A stretch of DNA of 64,000 bases from Stappia taiwanensis (lineage in GTDB: Bacteria; Pseudomonadota; Alphaproteobacteria; Rhizobiales; Stappiaceae), in contig NZ_BMCR01000002.1 in NCBI RefSeq assembly GCF_014635285.1, forward strand, positions 62,001-126,000, written 5' to 3'. The number at the start of each line of letters is the position of its first letter. The first letter of the stretch is position 1. Under the pieces are notes generated by a model. That model worked only from the letters and a program-made list of their open reading frames with translations. It made no database searches and was not told the DNA's origin. Positions 35,498 to 42,592 of the stretch are shown piece after piece. Position numbers and translations under genes: made by a program.

Positions 35498-35611
35498 CCG
35501 GCCAGCGCAAAGGCTACGCAAGGACCGGCGGCGACAAGCCGGCCGCCCCGCGCCGGTTTGAGCCGTTTCAGTGGGAAATCGCAGATCGACGGGCAGCGCG
35601 GCCGGGCTCAT
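35485..35611 (-). pseudogene. Remnant of a duplicated PaaI thioesterase
   Basis: A frame ending in LKRLKPARGGRLVAAG then PCVAFALAGLDD* corresponds to FKMNLLNPARGRRLVARG and the C-terminal end (MEGLGD*) of the adjacent intact thioesterase. About 40 bp of DNA around GGCGACAAGCCGGC is nearly identical (35530 versus 35113, offset 417). The flanks match at an offset of 507, so the remnant lacks exactly 90 bp (30 codons). Its 5' part is missing, and an ATG overlapping the liuR stop (35609-35611) is in a different frame (MSPAALPVDLRF), so no functional product is expected. Confidence 0.72.
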
Positions 35612-36039
35612 GTGTCCTCGCCCTCGGCGGGCGCCTCGGCATGGGCGAACAGATCGCCGGTCGGCCCCAGCTGCGCCAACCGCGCCCGGCAGCCCGCCTC
35701 CACCTCGTCTAGCTCGGACAGGGTCAACTCGATGTCGCGCCGCTTTTCGCAAAGTTCCGCCCGGCGGGCCTCGATCCGCTGCAACAACAGGTGCAACTGC
35801 CCCGCCTCGCCCGGCGCCTTGTCGTACATTGTGATGATGTCGCGGATTTCCGCCAGCGAGAAACCGAGGCGCTTGCCACGCAGGATCAGCTTCAGCCGTG
35901 TGCGGTCGCCCGGCCGGTAAAGCCGCTGCCGTCCGCGCCGCTGCGGCTTCAGGAACCCTTCCGCCTCGTAAAAGCGCAAGGTGCGTGTCGTCACGCCGAA
36001 TTCCTGCGTCAGCTGGGTGATCGTATAATAGGTCTGCAT
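35608..36039 (-). CDS. liuR: MerR family regulator of leucine/isovalerate utilisation
   Basis: A 143-residue MerR-type regulator. The winged helix is YYTITQLTQEFGVTTRTLRFYEAEGFLKP with the wing RGRQRLYRPGDRTRLKLILRGKRLGFSL; a coiled-coil dimerisation helix follows (LLLQRIEARRAELCEKRRDIELTL). It has no metal-binding Cys pattern. The sequence and the position ahead of ivd identify it as LiuR, which regulates branched-chain acyl-CoA catabolism. It starts after GGAGGTGTC. An operator-like palindrome overlaps its promoter and recurs before mccB, implying autoregulation and control of both operons. Confidence 0.9.
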   Translation of the reverse strand: MQTYYTITQLTQEFGVTTRTLRFYEAEGFLKPQRRGRQRLYRPGDRTRLKLILRGKRLGFSLAEIRDIITMYDKAPGEAGQLHLLLQRIEARRAELCEKRRDIELTLSELDEVEAGCRARLAQLGPTGDLFAHAEAPAEGEDT

Positions 36040-36062
36040 GACACCTCCGAGATCACGATGCA

Positions 36063-36082
36063 TGACGTTTACGTTCCAGTCA
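36063..36082 (-). promoter_or_regulatory. LiuR-like operator upstream of liuR
   Basis: TGAC-N3-TACGTT-N3-GTCA, one base from the mccB copy, only 24 bp before the liuR start codon. A TTGACT (36078-36083, minus strand) lies at its left edge. The position close to the start would suit negative autoregulation. Upstream there is an AT-rich tract, AATTAT-rich, that is also shared with the mccB region. Confidence 0.72.
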
Positions 36083-36342
36083 ATATAATTGATAATCCAT
36101 AATTATTTCATAATTTTATATGGTTAATAATATCAAATTCCCGAAACCGAAGCCCTCGATCTTGACGGTGGCAACAGGCCTTGCCGGGACCGTCTGCCGG
36201 TGCCTGCCTGCAAGCCAGCCCCGGCGTGGGACGCGCCAATGGCAACCGCATGGCAAAAGGCGTTTGGTTCTCAGGCGCTTGCAAAAATGCTACATCTGAA
36301 CGCTGACAACGGACAACGATAACCCAATCGGAGGATCGGCCA
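36083..36342. other. AT-rich intergenic region, no gene seen
   Basis: The first 50 bases are almost pure A/T (TAATAAT-like runs) and resemble an UP element for the liuR promoter on the minus strand. The remainder leads to the secreted four-cysteine protein gene on the plus strand; its ribosome-binding site GGAGG is at about 36331. No further reading frame is convincing. Confidence 0.5.
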
Positions 36343-36687
36343 ATGGACGGGCAACGAGCAACAAAACGGGCAGGCAAATGGATCCATGCGCCCCTGCTCA
36401 CCCTGACGTTGGGCCTCGGGCTCTTGCAGATGACCGCACCGGCGGAGGCCGCCCGACCGGATCTTCGCCGCATGTCCTGCGCCCAGGCGCAAGCGATGGT
36501 CGCCCGCAATGGCGCGGTCGTCATGACCACCGGGCGCTACACCTACAAGCGGTTCGTCGCCGGCATCCGCTGGTGCGACCGCTGGGAGGCGATCCGGCCG
36601 GCGGTGGCCGCCACCCGCGACACGCCGCAATGCGTGGTCGGTTACGAGTGCGAGACGCCGCTGTTCCGCCCTTTTGAGCGGGACTGA
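36343..36687 (+). CDS. Secreted four-cysteine hypothetical protein
   Basis: A 114-residue protein with an N-terminal signal peptide (hydrophobic APLLTLTLGLGLLQM, cleavage near PAEAA) and a mature region of about 75 residues with four cysteines (RRMSCAQAQ, RWCDRW, QCVVGY, ECETP), probably two disulphides. The pattern LRRMSCAQAQ..NGAVVMTTG..TYKRFV recurs in unnamed Hyphomicrobiales proteins, as far as I recall. No catalytic motif is evident. It is a single gene followed by a possible terminator. Confidence 0.75.
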   Translation: MDGQRATKRAGKWIHAPLLTLTLGLGLLQMTAPAEAARPDLRRMSCAQAQAMVARNGAVVMTTGRYTYKRFVAGIRWCDRWEAIRPAVAATRDTPQCVVGYECETPLFRPFERD

Positions 36688-36858
36688 GCACACGCCAGCC
36701 CGCACGGCAGACGTGCGGGATCGTCACACTGCAATTTGACCTTGGCGCCACCACCGCTATGGTCGAAGGACAACAACGCCAGGAAAGGAATGGCGCGAAA
36801 ACGGTCACGCCTTGATGCAAATTCGGACTTGGTGCCCGGCCCGGGCCTTGCCAGCATG

Positions 36859-36883
36859 ACCCCTGCCGCCCGTGCGGGGTTTT
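36859..36883 (+). terminator. Possible terminator before the Anbu cluster
   Basis: ACCCC-T-GC and GC-GGGGT can form a bulged stem followed by TTTT. It lies about 170 bp after the secreted-protein gene and 58 bp before the ATP-grasp start. A further perfect 8-bp hairpin without a T run (CCCGCACG/CGTGCGGG) is at 36699-36719. Either may end the upstream transcript, or act as an attenuator of the cluster. Confidence 0.4.
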
Positions 36884-36940
36884 CCAGTCGCCAGCGGCCG
36901 GAACCCTGCTCCAAAGGAGCGGCAAACACGCGGAGGGACG

Positions 36941-38362
36941 ATGGAGCAGAGCGATATCTTCAACGAAATGCTCGCGGCCGATGGCACGCCCCGTGCCCCC
37001 TATCGCCAGCTTGCCGACTGGTTCGAGACGCAAAGCCCAAGCGTAATGCGCAAGAAAAGCCGGGAGGCGGAAACCATCTTCCGCCGCCTTGGCATCACCT
37101 TCGCGGTCTACGGCACCGCCGAGGCGACCGAACGGCTGATCCCCTTCGACATCATCCCCCGCATCCTGTCCGCCAGCGAGTGGCGCCGCCTGTCCGCCGG
37201 CATCGACCAGCGGGTCCGCGCGCTCAATGCCTTCCTGCATGACATCTACCACCGGCAGGAGATCATTCGCGCCGGGCGTATTCCCGCCGATCTGGTGATC
37301 CAGAACGAGGCCTTCCTGCCGGAGATGATCGGCTTCACCCCGCCAAGGCGGGTCTATGCCCATATTATCGGCACCGATCTGGTGCGGGTGAACGAGGAGG
37401 ATTTCTACGTTCTGGAGGACAACACCCGCACCCCCTCCGGCGTGTCCTACATGCTGGAAAACCGGGAAACCATGATGCGGATGTTCCCCGAGCTGTTTCA
37501 GCAGAACCGGGTCGCGCCGATCGAACATTATCCGGAGCTGCTGCGCGAAACGCTGGAGAGTGTCGCCCCTCCCCACTGCGACAGCGAACCGACCGTCTGC
37601 GTGCTGACCCCCGGCATCTTCAACTCCGCCTATTTCGAACATGCCTTCCTGGCCGATTCCATGGGAGTGGAGCTGTGCGAGGCGCGGGATCTGTTCGTGG
37701 AGGGCGGTAAGGTGTTCATGCGCACCACCCGGGCGCCGGAACAGGTGCATGTGATCTATCGGCGCATCGACGATGCCTTCCTCGATCCTCTCACCTTCCG
37801 CCCTGACAGCATGCTGGGCGTTCCGGGCCTGTTCGATGCCTATCGCGCCGGCAATGTCACCATCTGCAACGCGCCGGGAACCGGCATTGCCGACGACAAG
37901 GCGATCTATGCCTATGTGCCGGACATCATCGAGTTCTACACCGGCCAAAAGCCGATCCTGAAGAACGTACCGACCTGGAATTGCGCCAAGCCGGAGGAGC
38001 TCGCCCATGTGCTCGCCCACCTGCCGGAGCTGGTGGTCAAGGAGGTGCATGGCTCGGGCGGCTACGGCATGCTGATCGGCCCGACCGCCTCCAAACGCGA
38101 GCTTGCCGAATTCACCCGGCGCCTGAAGGCAAGACCGGGCAACTACATCGCCCAGCCGACGCTCGCGCTCTCCGCCTGCCCGACCCATGTGGCCTCCGGG
38201 CTGGCCCCGCGCCATGTAGACCTGCGCCCCTATGTGCTTGTGGGCGACAAGGTGCGCATCACCCCCGGCGGCCTCACCCGCGTTGCGCTGAAGAAGGGCT
38301 CGCTGGTGGTCAATTCGAGCCAGGGCGGCGGCACCAAGGACACCTGGGTACTGGAGGACTGA
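36941..38362 (+). CDS. Circularly permuted ATP-grasp protein (COG2308)
   Basis: A 473-residue protein of the circularly permuted type 2 ATP-grasp family. Typical segments are RQLADWFE, DIIPRILSASEWRRLSAGIDQRVRALN (excerpted), FYVLEDNTRTPSGVSYMLENR, FMRTTRAPEQVHVIYRRIDD, LVVKEVHGSGGYGMLIGP (the Lys/Gly-rich nucleotide loop) and DLRPYVLVGD. These enzymes are predicted to form peptide-type bonds using ATP. It starts after CGGAGGG and is the first gene of a four-gene plus-strand cluster with alpha-E, transglutaminase and Anbu, a combination seen together in many bacteria. Confidence 0.93.
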   Translation: MEQSDIFNEMLAADGTPRAPYRQLADWFETQSPSVMRKKSREAETIFRRLGITFAVYGTAEATERLIPFDIIPRILSASEWRRLSAGIDQRVRALNAFLHDIYHRQEIIRAGRIPADLVIQNEAFLPEMIGFTPPRRVYAHIIGTDLVRVNEEDFYVLEDNTRTPSGVSYMLENRETMMRMFPELFQQNRVAPIEHYPELLRETLESVAPPHCDSEPTVCVLTPGIFNSAYFEHAFLADSMGVELCEARDLFVEGGKVFMRTTRAPEQVHVIYRRIDDAFLDPLTFRPDSMLGVPGLFDAYRAGNVTICNAPGTGIADDKAIYAYVPDIIEFYTGQKPILKNVPTWNCAKPEELAHVLAHLPELVVKEVHGSGGYGMLIGPTASKRELAEFTRRLKARPGNYIAQPTLALSACPTHVASGLAPRHVDLRPYVLVGDKVRITPGGLTRVALKKGSLVVNSSQGGGTKDTWVLED

Positions 38363-38367
38363 CGACC

Positions 38368-39315
38368 ATGCTCGGGCGCACCGCCGCTTCTCTCTTCTGG
38401 ACCTCCCGCTACAACGAGCGCGCCGAGAACATGGCGCGGCTGCTGGAGGTCGGCTACCGCATCGCCATGACCCCGCGTCTTGGCCAGGACGCCGCCGACG
38501 ACTGGCGCTCCACCCTGGTCAGTGCCGGCTGCGAAAGCCGTTTCTTTGCCAAGCATGACGAGATCAACAAGCGGGCGGTCATGCTGCACATGCTGTTCGA
38601 CCCGGACAACCCCTCCTCGGTGCGCTCCTGCATCGAGGCGGCGCGCAACAACGCCCGCTCCGTGCGCACCGCCATCACCGGCGAGATGTGGGAGAGTATC
38701 AACACCACCTACATCGAGTTCATGGAGGTGCGCCCGCAGCACATGAGCGATGACCGGCTGCCGGACTTCCTCAGTTGGATCAAGCAGCGCTCCATGCTCT
38801 ATCGCGGCGCCCTGCTCGGCACATTGATGCGCAATGAGGGCTATCACTTCTCCCAGTTCGGCACCTTCATCGAGCGGGCCGACAACACCGCCCGCATCCT
38901 CGATGTGAAATACTGGATCCTGCTGCCGGACAACGAGATGATCGGCGGCAGCCTCGACCGCTACCAGTGGTCGACGATCCTGCGCTCGGTCTCCGCCCAT
39001 CGCAGCTACCGGCACGCCTACCGCGATGCCCATATCCGCCCGTTCAACGTTGCCCAGTTCCTGATCCTGCGCAAGGAGATGCCGCGCTCGCTCGCCTATT
39101 GCTACGACTGGATCGAGGAAAGCGCCGAAGCGCTCGCCCAGCGCTATGGCGAGCACCCGCCAAGCCACGAGATGGCGACCGCGACCGCCGCCCTGCTCGG
39201 CAAGGGGACCATGGGCGAGATCTTTCAGGAAGGCTTGCACGAGTTCCTGACCGACATGATCACCCGCAACAATGCGCTCGGCACCCAGCTTGCGGAAGAC
39301 TATCATTTCGCCTGA
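38368..39315 (+). CDS. Alpha-E domain protein (DUF403, COG2307)
   Basis: A 315-residue all-helical protein with conserved charged motifs: RTAASLFWTSRYNERAENMARLLEV, EARFARHNVR-like AARNNARSVRTAITGEMWESIN, YHFSQFGTFIERADNTARILDVKY and EMPRSLAYCYDW. The many conserved Glu, Arg and Asp residues suggest an enzyme or a dedicated partner of the ATP-grasp protein, with which it is often fused or adjacent. It starts 5 bp after the ATP-grasp stop codon. No biochemical activity is established. Confidence 0.92.
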   Translation: MLGRTAASLFWTSRYNERAENMARLLEVGYRIAMTPRLGQDAADDWRSTLVSAGCESRFFAKHDEINKRAVMLHMLFDPDNPSSVRSCIEAARNNARSVRTAITGEMWESINTTYIEFMEVRPQHMSDDRLPDFLSWIKQRSMLYRGALLGTLMRNEGYHFSQFGTFIERADNTARILDVKYWILLPDNEMIGGSLDRYQWSTILRSVSAHRSYRHAYRDAHIRPFNVAQFLILRKEMPRSLAYCYDWIEESAEALAQRYGEHPPSHEMATATAALLGKGTMGEIFQEGLHEFLTDMITRNNALGTQLAEDYHFA

Positions 39316-39352
39316 GAGATCGCGTCAGACAACCTTCGGAGGCCGCCGCGCC

Positions 39353-40168
39353 ATGCGTCTCGTCGTGAAGCACCTCACCCGCTACCGCTACGACCATCCG
39401 CTCGCGCATATGGTCCAGCAGTTGCGCCTGACGCCGCCCACCTTCCCCGGACAGGCGGTCCTGTCCTGGCGGATCGACGCGCCGGGCATGGACACGGCCG
39501 CCCATTACACCGACGCCTTCGGCAATCTGGTGCATGTGGTCAGCCACCGCGACCCGGTCAGCGAACTGGAGGTCGCCGTCGAGGGCACCATCGAGACCCA
39601 GGACCGGGCCGGTGTTGTCGGCGACATCCCCTGCCCGGCGCCCGACATGGTGTTTCTGCGCTTCACCCCGCTCACCGAAGCCAGCGCCGCGATCCGCACG
39701 CTGGCCCGGCTTGTCGCCGGCGACGACGCCCTTTCCGGCTGCCACGCCTTGATGCAGGCGATCCGCGACAAGGTCGCCTATCGCACCGGGGTCACCGAGG
39801 TCGACACCTCGGGTGCCGAGGCGCTGGCCGCCGGCGAAGGTGTCTGTCAGGACCACGCCCATATCTTCATCGCCGCCGCGCGGAGCGCTGGGCTCCCCGC
39901 CCGCTACATTTCCGGCTATCTGCTGCTGGAGGACGAGCAGGAATCCGAGGCCCATCACGCCTGGGCCGAAGTACGCCTGCCCGGGCTCGGCTGGACCGGC
40001 TTCGACGTCTCCAACGGCATCTGCCCGACCGATCGCTATGTACGGTTGACGCAAGGGCTAGATTCCCGGTCCGCCGCGCCGATCCGGGGCATTCGCCGGG
40101 GCGGTGCCGGCGAGGGCATGGATGTGGAGGTGGCGGTGACCCGGGAAGCGGCGCAAAGCCAGCAATAG
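39353..40168 (+). CDS. Transglutaminase-like cysteine protease family protein
   Basis: A 271-residue protein. An N-terminal Bact_transglu_N beta domain (MRLVVKHLTRYRYDHPL) is followed by a transglutaminase-like core with Cys165 in GEGVCQDHAH, His202 in HHAWAEV and Asp218 in GFDVSNG, so the papain-like triad is complete. Such domains hydrolyse or transfer at peptide or isopeptide bonds. It is 37 bp after the alpha-E gene, with an internal GGAGG site. No signal peptide is seen, so it should act in the cytosol together with Anbu. Confidence 0.92.
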   Translation: MRLVVKHLTRYRYDHPLAHMVQQLRLTPPTFPGQAVLSWRIDAPGMDTAAHYTDAFGNLVHVVSHRDPVSELEVAVEGTIETQDRAGVVGDIPCPAPDMVFLRFTPLTEASAAIRTLARLVAGDDALSGCHALMQAIRDKVAYRTGVTEVDTSGAEALAAGEGVCQDHAHIFIAAARSAGLPARYISGYLLLEDEQESEAHHAWAEVRLPGLGWTGFDVSNGICPTDRYVRLTQGLDSRSAAPIRGIRRGGAGEGMDVEVAVTREAAQSQQ

Positions 40169-40307
40169 CCGCGACGATGCGTCGGGGCCGACCCCCTTGC
40201 CCGCACCGCCAAGATCCCGTATCCGCGAACGCCGGTTTGCCGTAAAAAGGGACCTCAGGCGGCCCACTGACCGCCCGCGCCTTTCCACGCCGGAGACACT
40301 GCCCCCG

Positions 40308-41039
40308 ATGACCTATTGCGTTGGCCTGAAACTGGACCGCGGTCTTGTCATGGCCGCCGACACCCGCACCAACGCGGGGCTCGACAACATCGCCACTTTC
40401 AAGAAGCTGCATGTCTGGGAAAAACCGGGCGAGCGGGTGCTGTGCCTGATGTCCGCCGGCAATCTCGCGGTGACCCAATCGGTGGTCAGCCTGTTGTCGG
40501 AGCGGCTGGAGGCCACCGACAACAGCAGCCCGTCGCTCTATTCGGTCGACACCATGTTCCAGGCCGCGCGTCTGGTTGGCAGTGCGGTGCGCGATGTGCG
40601 CGCCATCGACGGCGATGCGCTGGCGGCCAATTCGGAGAGTTTCGCCGTCACCTTGCTGCTGGGTGGCCAGATCAAGGGCGAGGAGCCGCGCCTGTTCCAG
40701 ATCTATTCCGCCGGCAACTTCATCGAGGCCTCGAAGGACACGCCCTTCCTGCAGATCGGCGAGCACAAATACGGCAAGCCGATCCTCGACCGGGTGACCC
40801 AGTCGGACATGCGCCTCGGTGAGGCGGCCAAGCTGGTGCTCCTGTCCTTCAACTCCACCCTGCGCTCGAACCTGTCCGTCGGCCTGCCCATCGACATGCT
40901 GCTGTACAACAGCGACAGCTTCTCCGCCGAACGACAGGCCCGGATCGGCGAGGACGATCCCTATTTCGCCGACCTGTCGCGCAGTTGGTCGGAGAAGCTG
41001 CGCGACGCGGTCACCGAGATCCCCGATTTCGAGATCTGA
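40308..41039 (+). CDS. Anbu, proteasome-like N-terminal-threonine peptidase
   Basis: A 243-residue protein of the Ntn-hydrolase fold, the bacterial ancestral-beta-subunit family. It starts MTYCVGLKLDRGLVMAADTRTNAG. After Met removal Thr becomes residue 1, and Asp18 and Lys33 (precursor numbering) line up with the proteasomal Asp17 and Lys33. Other Anbu traits are FKKLHVWEKPGERVL and the long C-terminal segment. Anbu assembles into open rings; its substrate is unresolved. It is 140 bp after the transglutaminase gene, long enough for a second promoter. A 7-bp stem (TCCCGGG/CCCGGGA, 41059-41088) downstream separates it from the convergent ATP12 gene. Confidence 0.93.
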   Translation: MTYCVGLKLDRGLVMAADTRTNAGLDNIATFKKLHVWEKPGERVLCLMSAGNLAVTQSVVSLLSERLEATDNSSPSLYSVDTMFQAARLVGSAVRDVRAIDGDALAANSESFAVTLLLGGQIKGEEPRLFQIYSAGNFIEASKDTPFLQIGEHKYGKPILDRVTQSDMRLGEAAKLVLLSFNSTLRSNLSVGLPIDMLLYNSDSFSAERQARIGEDDPYFADLSRSWSEKLRDAVTEIPDFEI

Positions 41040-41123
41040 AGCACCAGTGCCTCTCCGATCCCGGGTCGCGCTTGAGGTTTGCCCGGGATGCCCCCTAAAG
41101 GCTGCGTCCTCCCGCCCGGAGCG

Positions 41124-41909
41124 TCAGCCCCTTGCCGTTTCCGCCAGGATCAAGGCCGCCGCATCGAAGTCGCGCTTGCGCAGGGCGCGGACCTTTTCCG
41201 CCTCCGCATCGCCGCCCCATTGCTCGATGTTCCAGTCCTCGTCCACATGGGCCGCGGCCCACACGGTCTCGGCGGGCAAGAGCCCATCTTCCAGCGCCAG
41301 CGCCAGCAGGCCGGAGCCGGTCAGTGTGGTCGCCACATGCAGCGCGGCGAGACGCAGCGCCGCCATGCCCTCAAGGCTGTCGCGAACCCGGCCGATCAAC
41401 GCCGGATCCTGGCGCACCGGCATGATGCCCTCCGCCAGCACGAAGCGTCCGGAAAACCGGCTTTCGGCCCAGTCGAGCACGGGCCGCCAAGCGGTCTCCT
41501 GCCGGCTCACCAGGCTCTGCGGCGTGTCGGCGCGATAGCACAGAAGATCGTTACTCGCGTAGGCGGCCACATCGTCGGCGACCTCGCCAAGACGCAGCGC
41601 CACCGCATCGATCGCCACATTGGCAATGCGCGTCAGCGGCATGGTCATCGGGTCGATGGAGGTTTCCTGCGCCGCCCATTCCCCGGCCACGGCCTCGGCC
41701 AGGGCCAGTTGCGGCACGGTCAGGGTCTTCCGCCCTGCGGTCTTGACCGGGCGCCCATCGAGCAGCACCAGATGGCCACCCTCCTCCGCCCCGCCGACGC
41801 TGACCTCCTTGTAGAAGCGCTTGGGCAGCGTGCGGCGCGAGAGCACCTTGGCCCGCTCCACCGGGTCGATCGGCCCGCCCGCTTCCAGATCCGACAATAA
41901 TTCGCGCAT
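41124..41909 (-). CDS. ATP12 family F1-ATPase assembly chaperone
   Basis: A 261-residue protein of the ATP12 family, which in mitochondria binds the F1 alpha subunit before assembly. Landmarks are LPKRFYKEVSV, LLDGRPVKTAGRKTLTVPQLALAEAVAGEW (excerpted), MPLTRIANVAID, DLLCYRADTPQSL and AAAHVDEDWNIEQWG. The start MRELLSDLEAG overlaps the stop of the HAD gene (TGATG). Such genes are found through Alphaproteobacteria next to an RluA-type synthase, as here. The atp operon is not in this window. Confidence 0.93.
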   Translation of the reverse strand: MRELLSDLEAGGPIDPVERAKVLSRRTLPKRFYKEVSVGGAEEGGHLVLLDGRPVKTAGRKTLTVPQLALAEAVAGEWAAQETSIDPMTMPLTRIANVAIDAVALRLGEVADDVAAYASNDLLCYRADTPQSLVSRQETAWRPVLDWAESRFSGRFVLAEGIMPVRQDPALIGRVRDSLEGMAALRLAALHVATTLTGSGLLALALEDGLLPAETVWAAAHVDEDWNIEQWGGDAEAEKVRALRKRDFDAAALILAETARG

Positions 41910-42580
41910 CACACCAGATCCCTGTCCCAGCAAAACCTGTCCGCGACCACCTGTTCGAGCTGGTCGAACCGGTCGATCAGCACATCGGCGCCGCCCGCCT
42001 CAAGCTGCGCCCGGTCATGATACCCCCAGGTGACGGCAATCGCACCGACACCGGCGTTCTTGGCCATTTCCATGTCGTAGGAAGTGTCGCCGATCATCAC
42101 CGTGCGCTCCGGCGCAACGCCGGTTTCGTCCATCGCCTGCAGGATCATCCCCGGGTTCGGCTTCGACGGCGCCCGGTCGGCGGTCTGGATCGTCACGAAG
42201 CGTCCCTCCAGCCCATGCACCTCCTGCATGTGCACGACGCCGCGCATGGCCTTGCCGGTGGCGATGCCGAGCAGCACGTCGGGACGCGCACCCAGCGCAT
42301 CGAGCGCCGCCACCGCGCCGGGATAGAGCGGATTGTGATCGAGCCCGGCCGCCCGCCGCGCCAACTGGGACTGACGATAGGCATCGGCCATCTGCGGCAC
42401 CAGATGATGGTACTGCGGCTCCAACAGGTGCTGGAACGCGATATCCAGCGACAAGCCGACAATCGACAGCGCGCGGCTCCGGTCGGGAGGCTCAAGACCG
42501 ACCGTCTCGAACCCTACCTTGAGGCCGTGGACGATCGTTTCCTGACTGTCGATCAGCGTGCCGTCGCAGTCGAAAATCAC
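41909..42580 (-). CDS. HAD family hydrolase (phosphoglycolate phosphatase-like)
   Basis: A 223-residue HAD-IA hydrolase. Motif I is IFDCDGTLIDSQ at the N-terminus, motif II IATGKA near 108, Lys SKPNPGMI near 142 and motif IV VMIGDTSYDMEMA near 162. The cap helix is RSRALSIVGLSLDIAFQHLL. It resembles Gph-type phosphatases, but the substrate is not certain. GTG at 42580 is the first start in frame after the upstream TGA, making it very close to the RluA gene. It is translationally coupled to the ATP12 gene. Confidence 0.88.
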   Translation of the reverse strand: MIFDCDGTLIDSQETIVHGLKVGFETVGLEPPDRSRALSIVGLSLDIAFQHLLEPQYHHLVPQMADAYRQSQLARRAAGLDHNPLYPGAVAALDALGARPDVLLGIATGKAMRGVVHMQEVHGLEGRFVTIQTADRAPSKPNPGMILQAMDETGVAPERTVMIGDTSYDMEMAKNAGVGAIAVTWGYHDRAQLEAGGADVLIDRFDQLEQVVADRFCWDRDLV

Positions 42581-42592
42581 CAGATACAGGGC

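Noticed and set aside
35432-35611. A 59-residue product starting at the ATG that overlaps the liuR stop
   Set aside because: It reads the thioesterase remnant in a shifted frame and continues into the leader of the intact thioesterase; better explained as part of the pseudogene.
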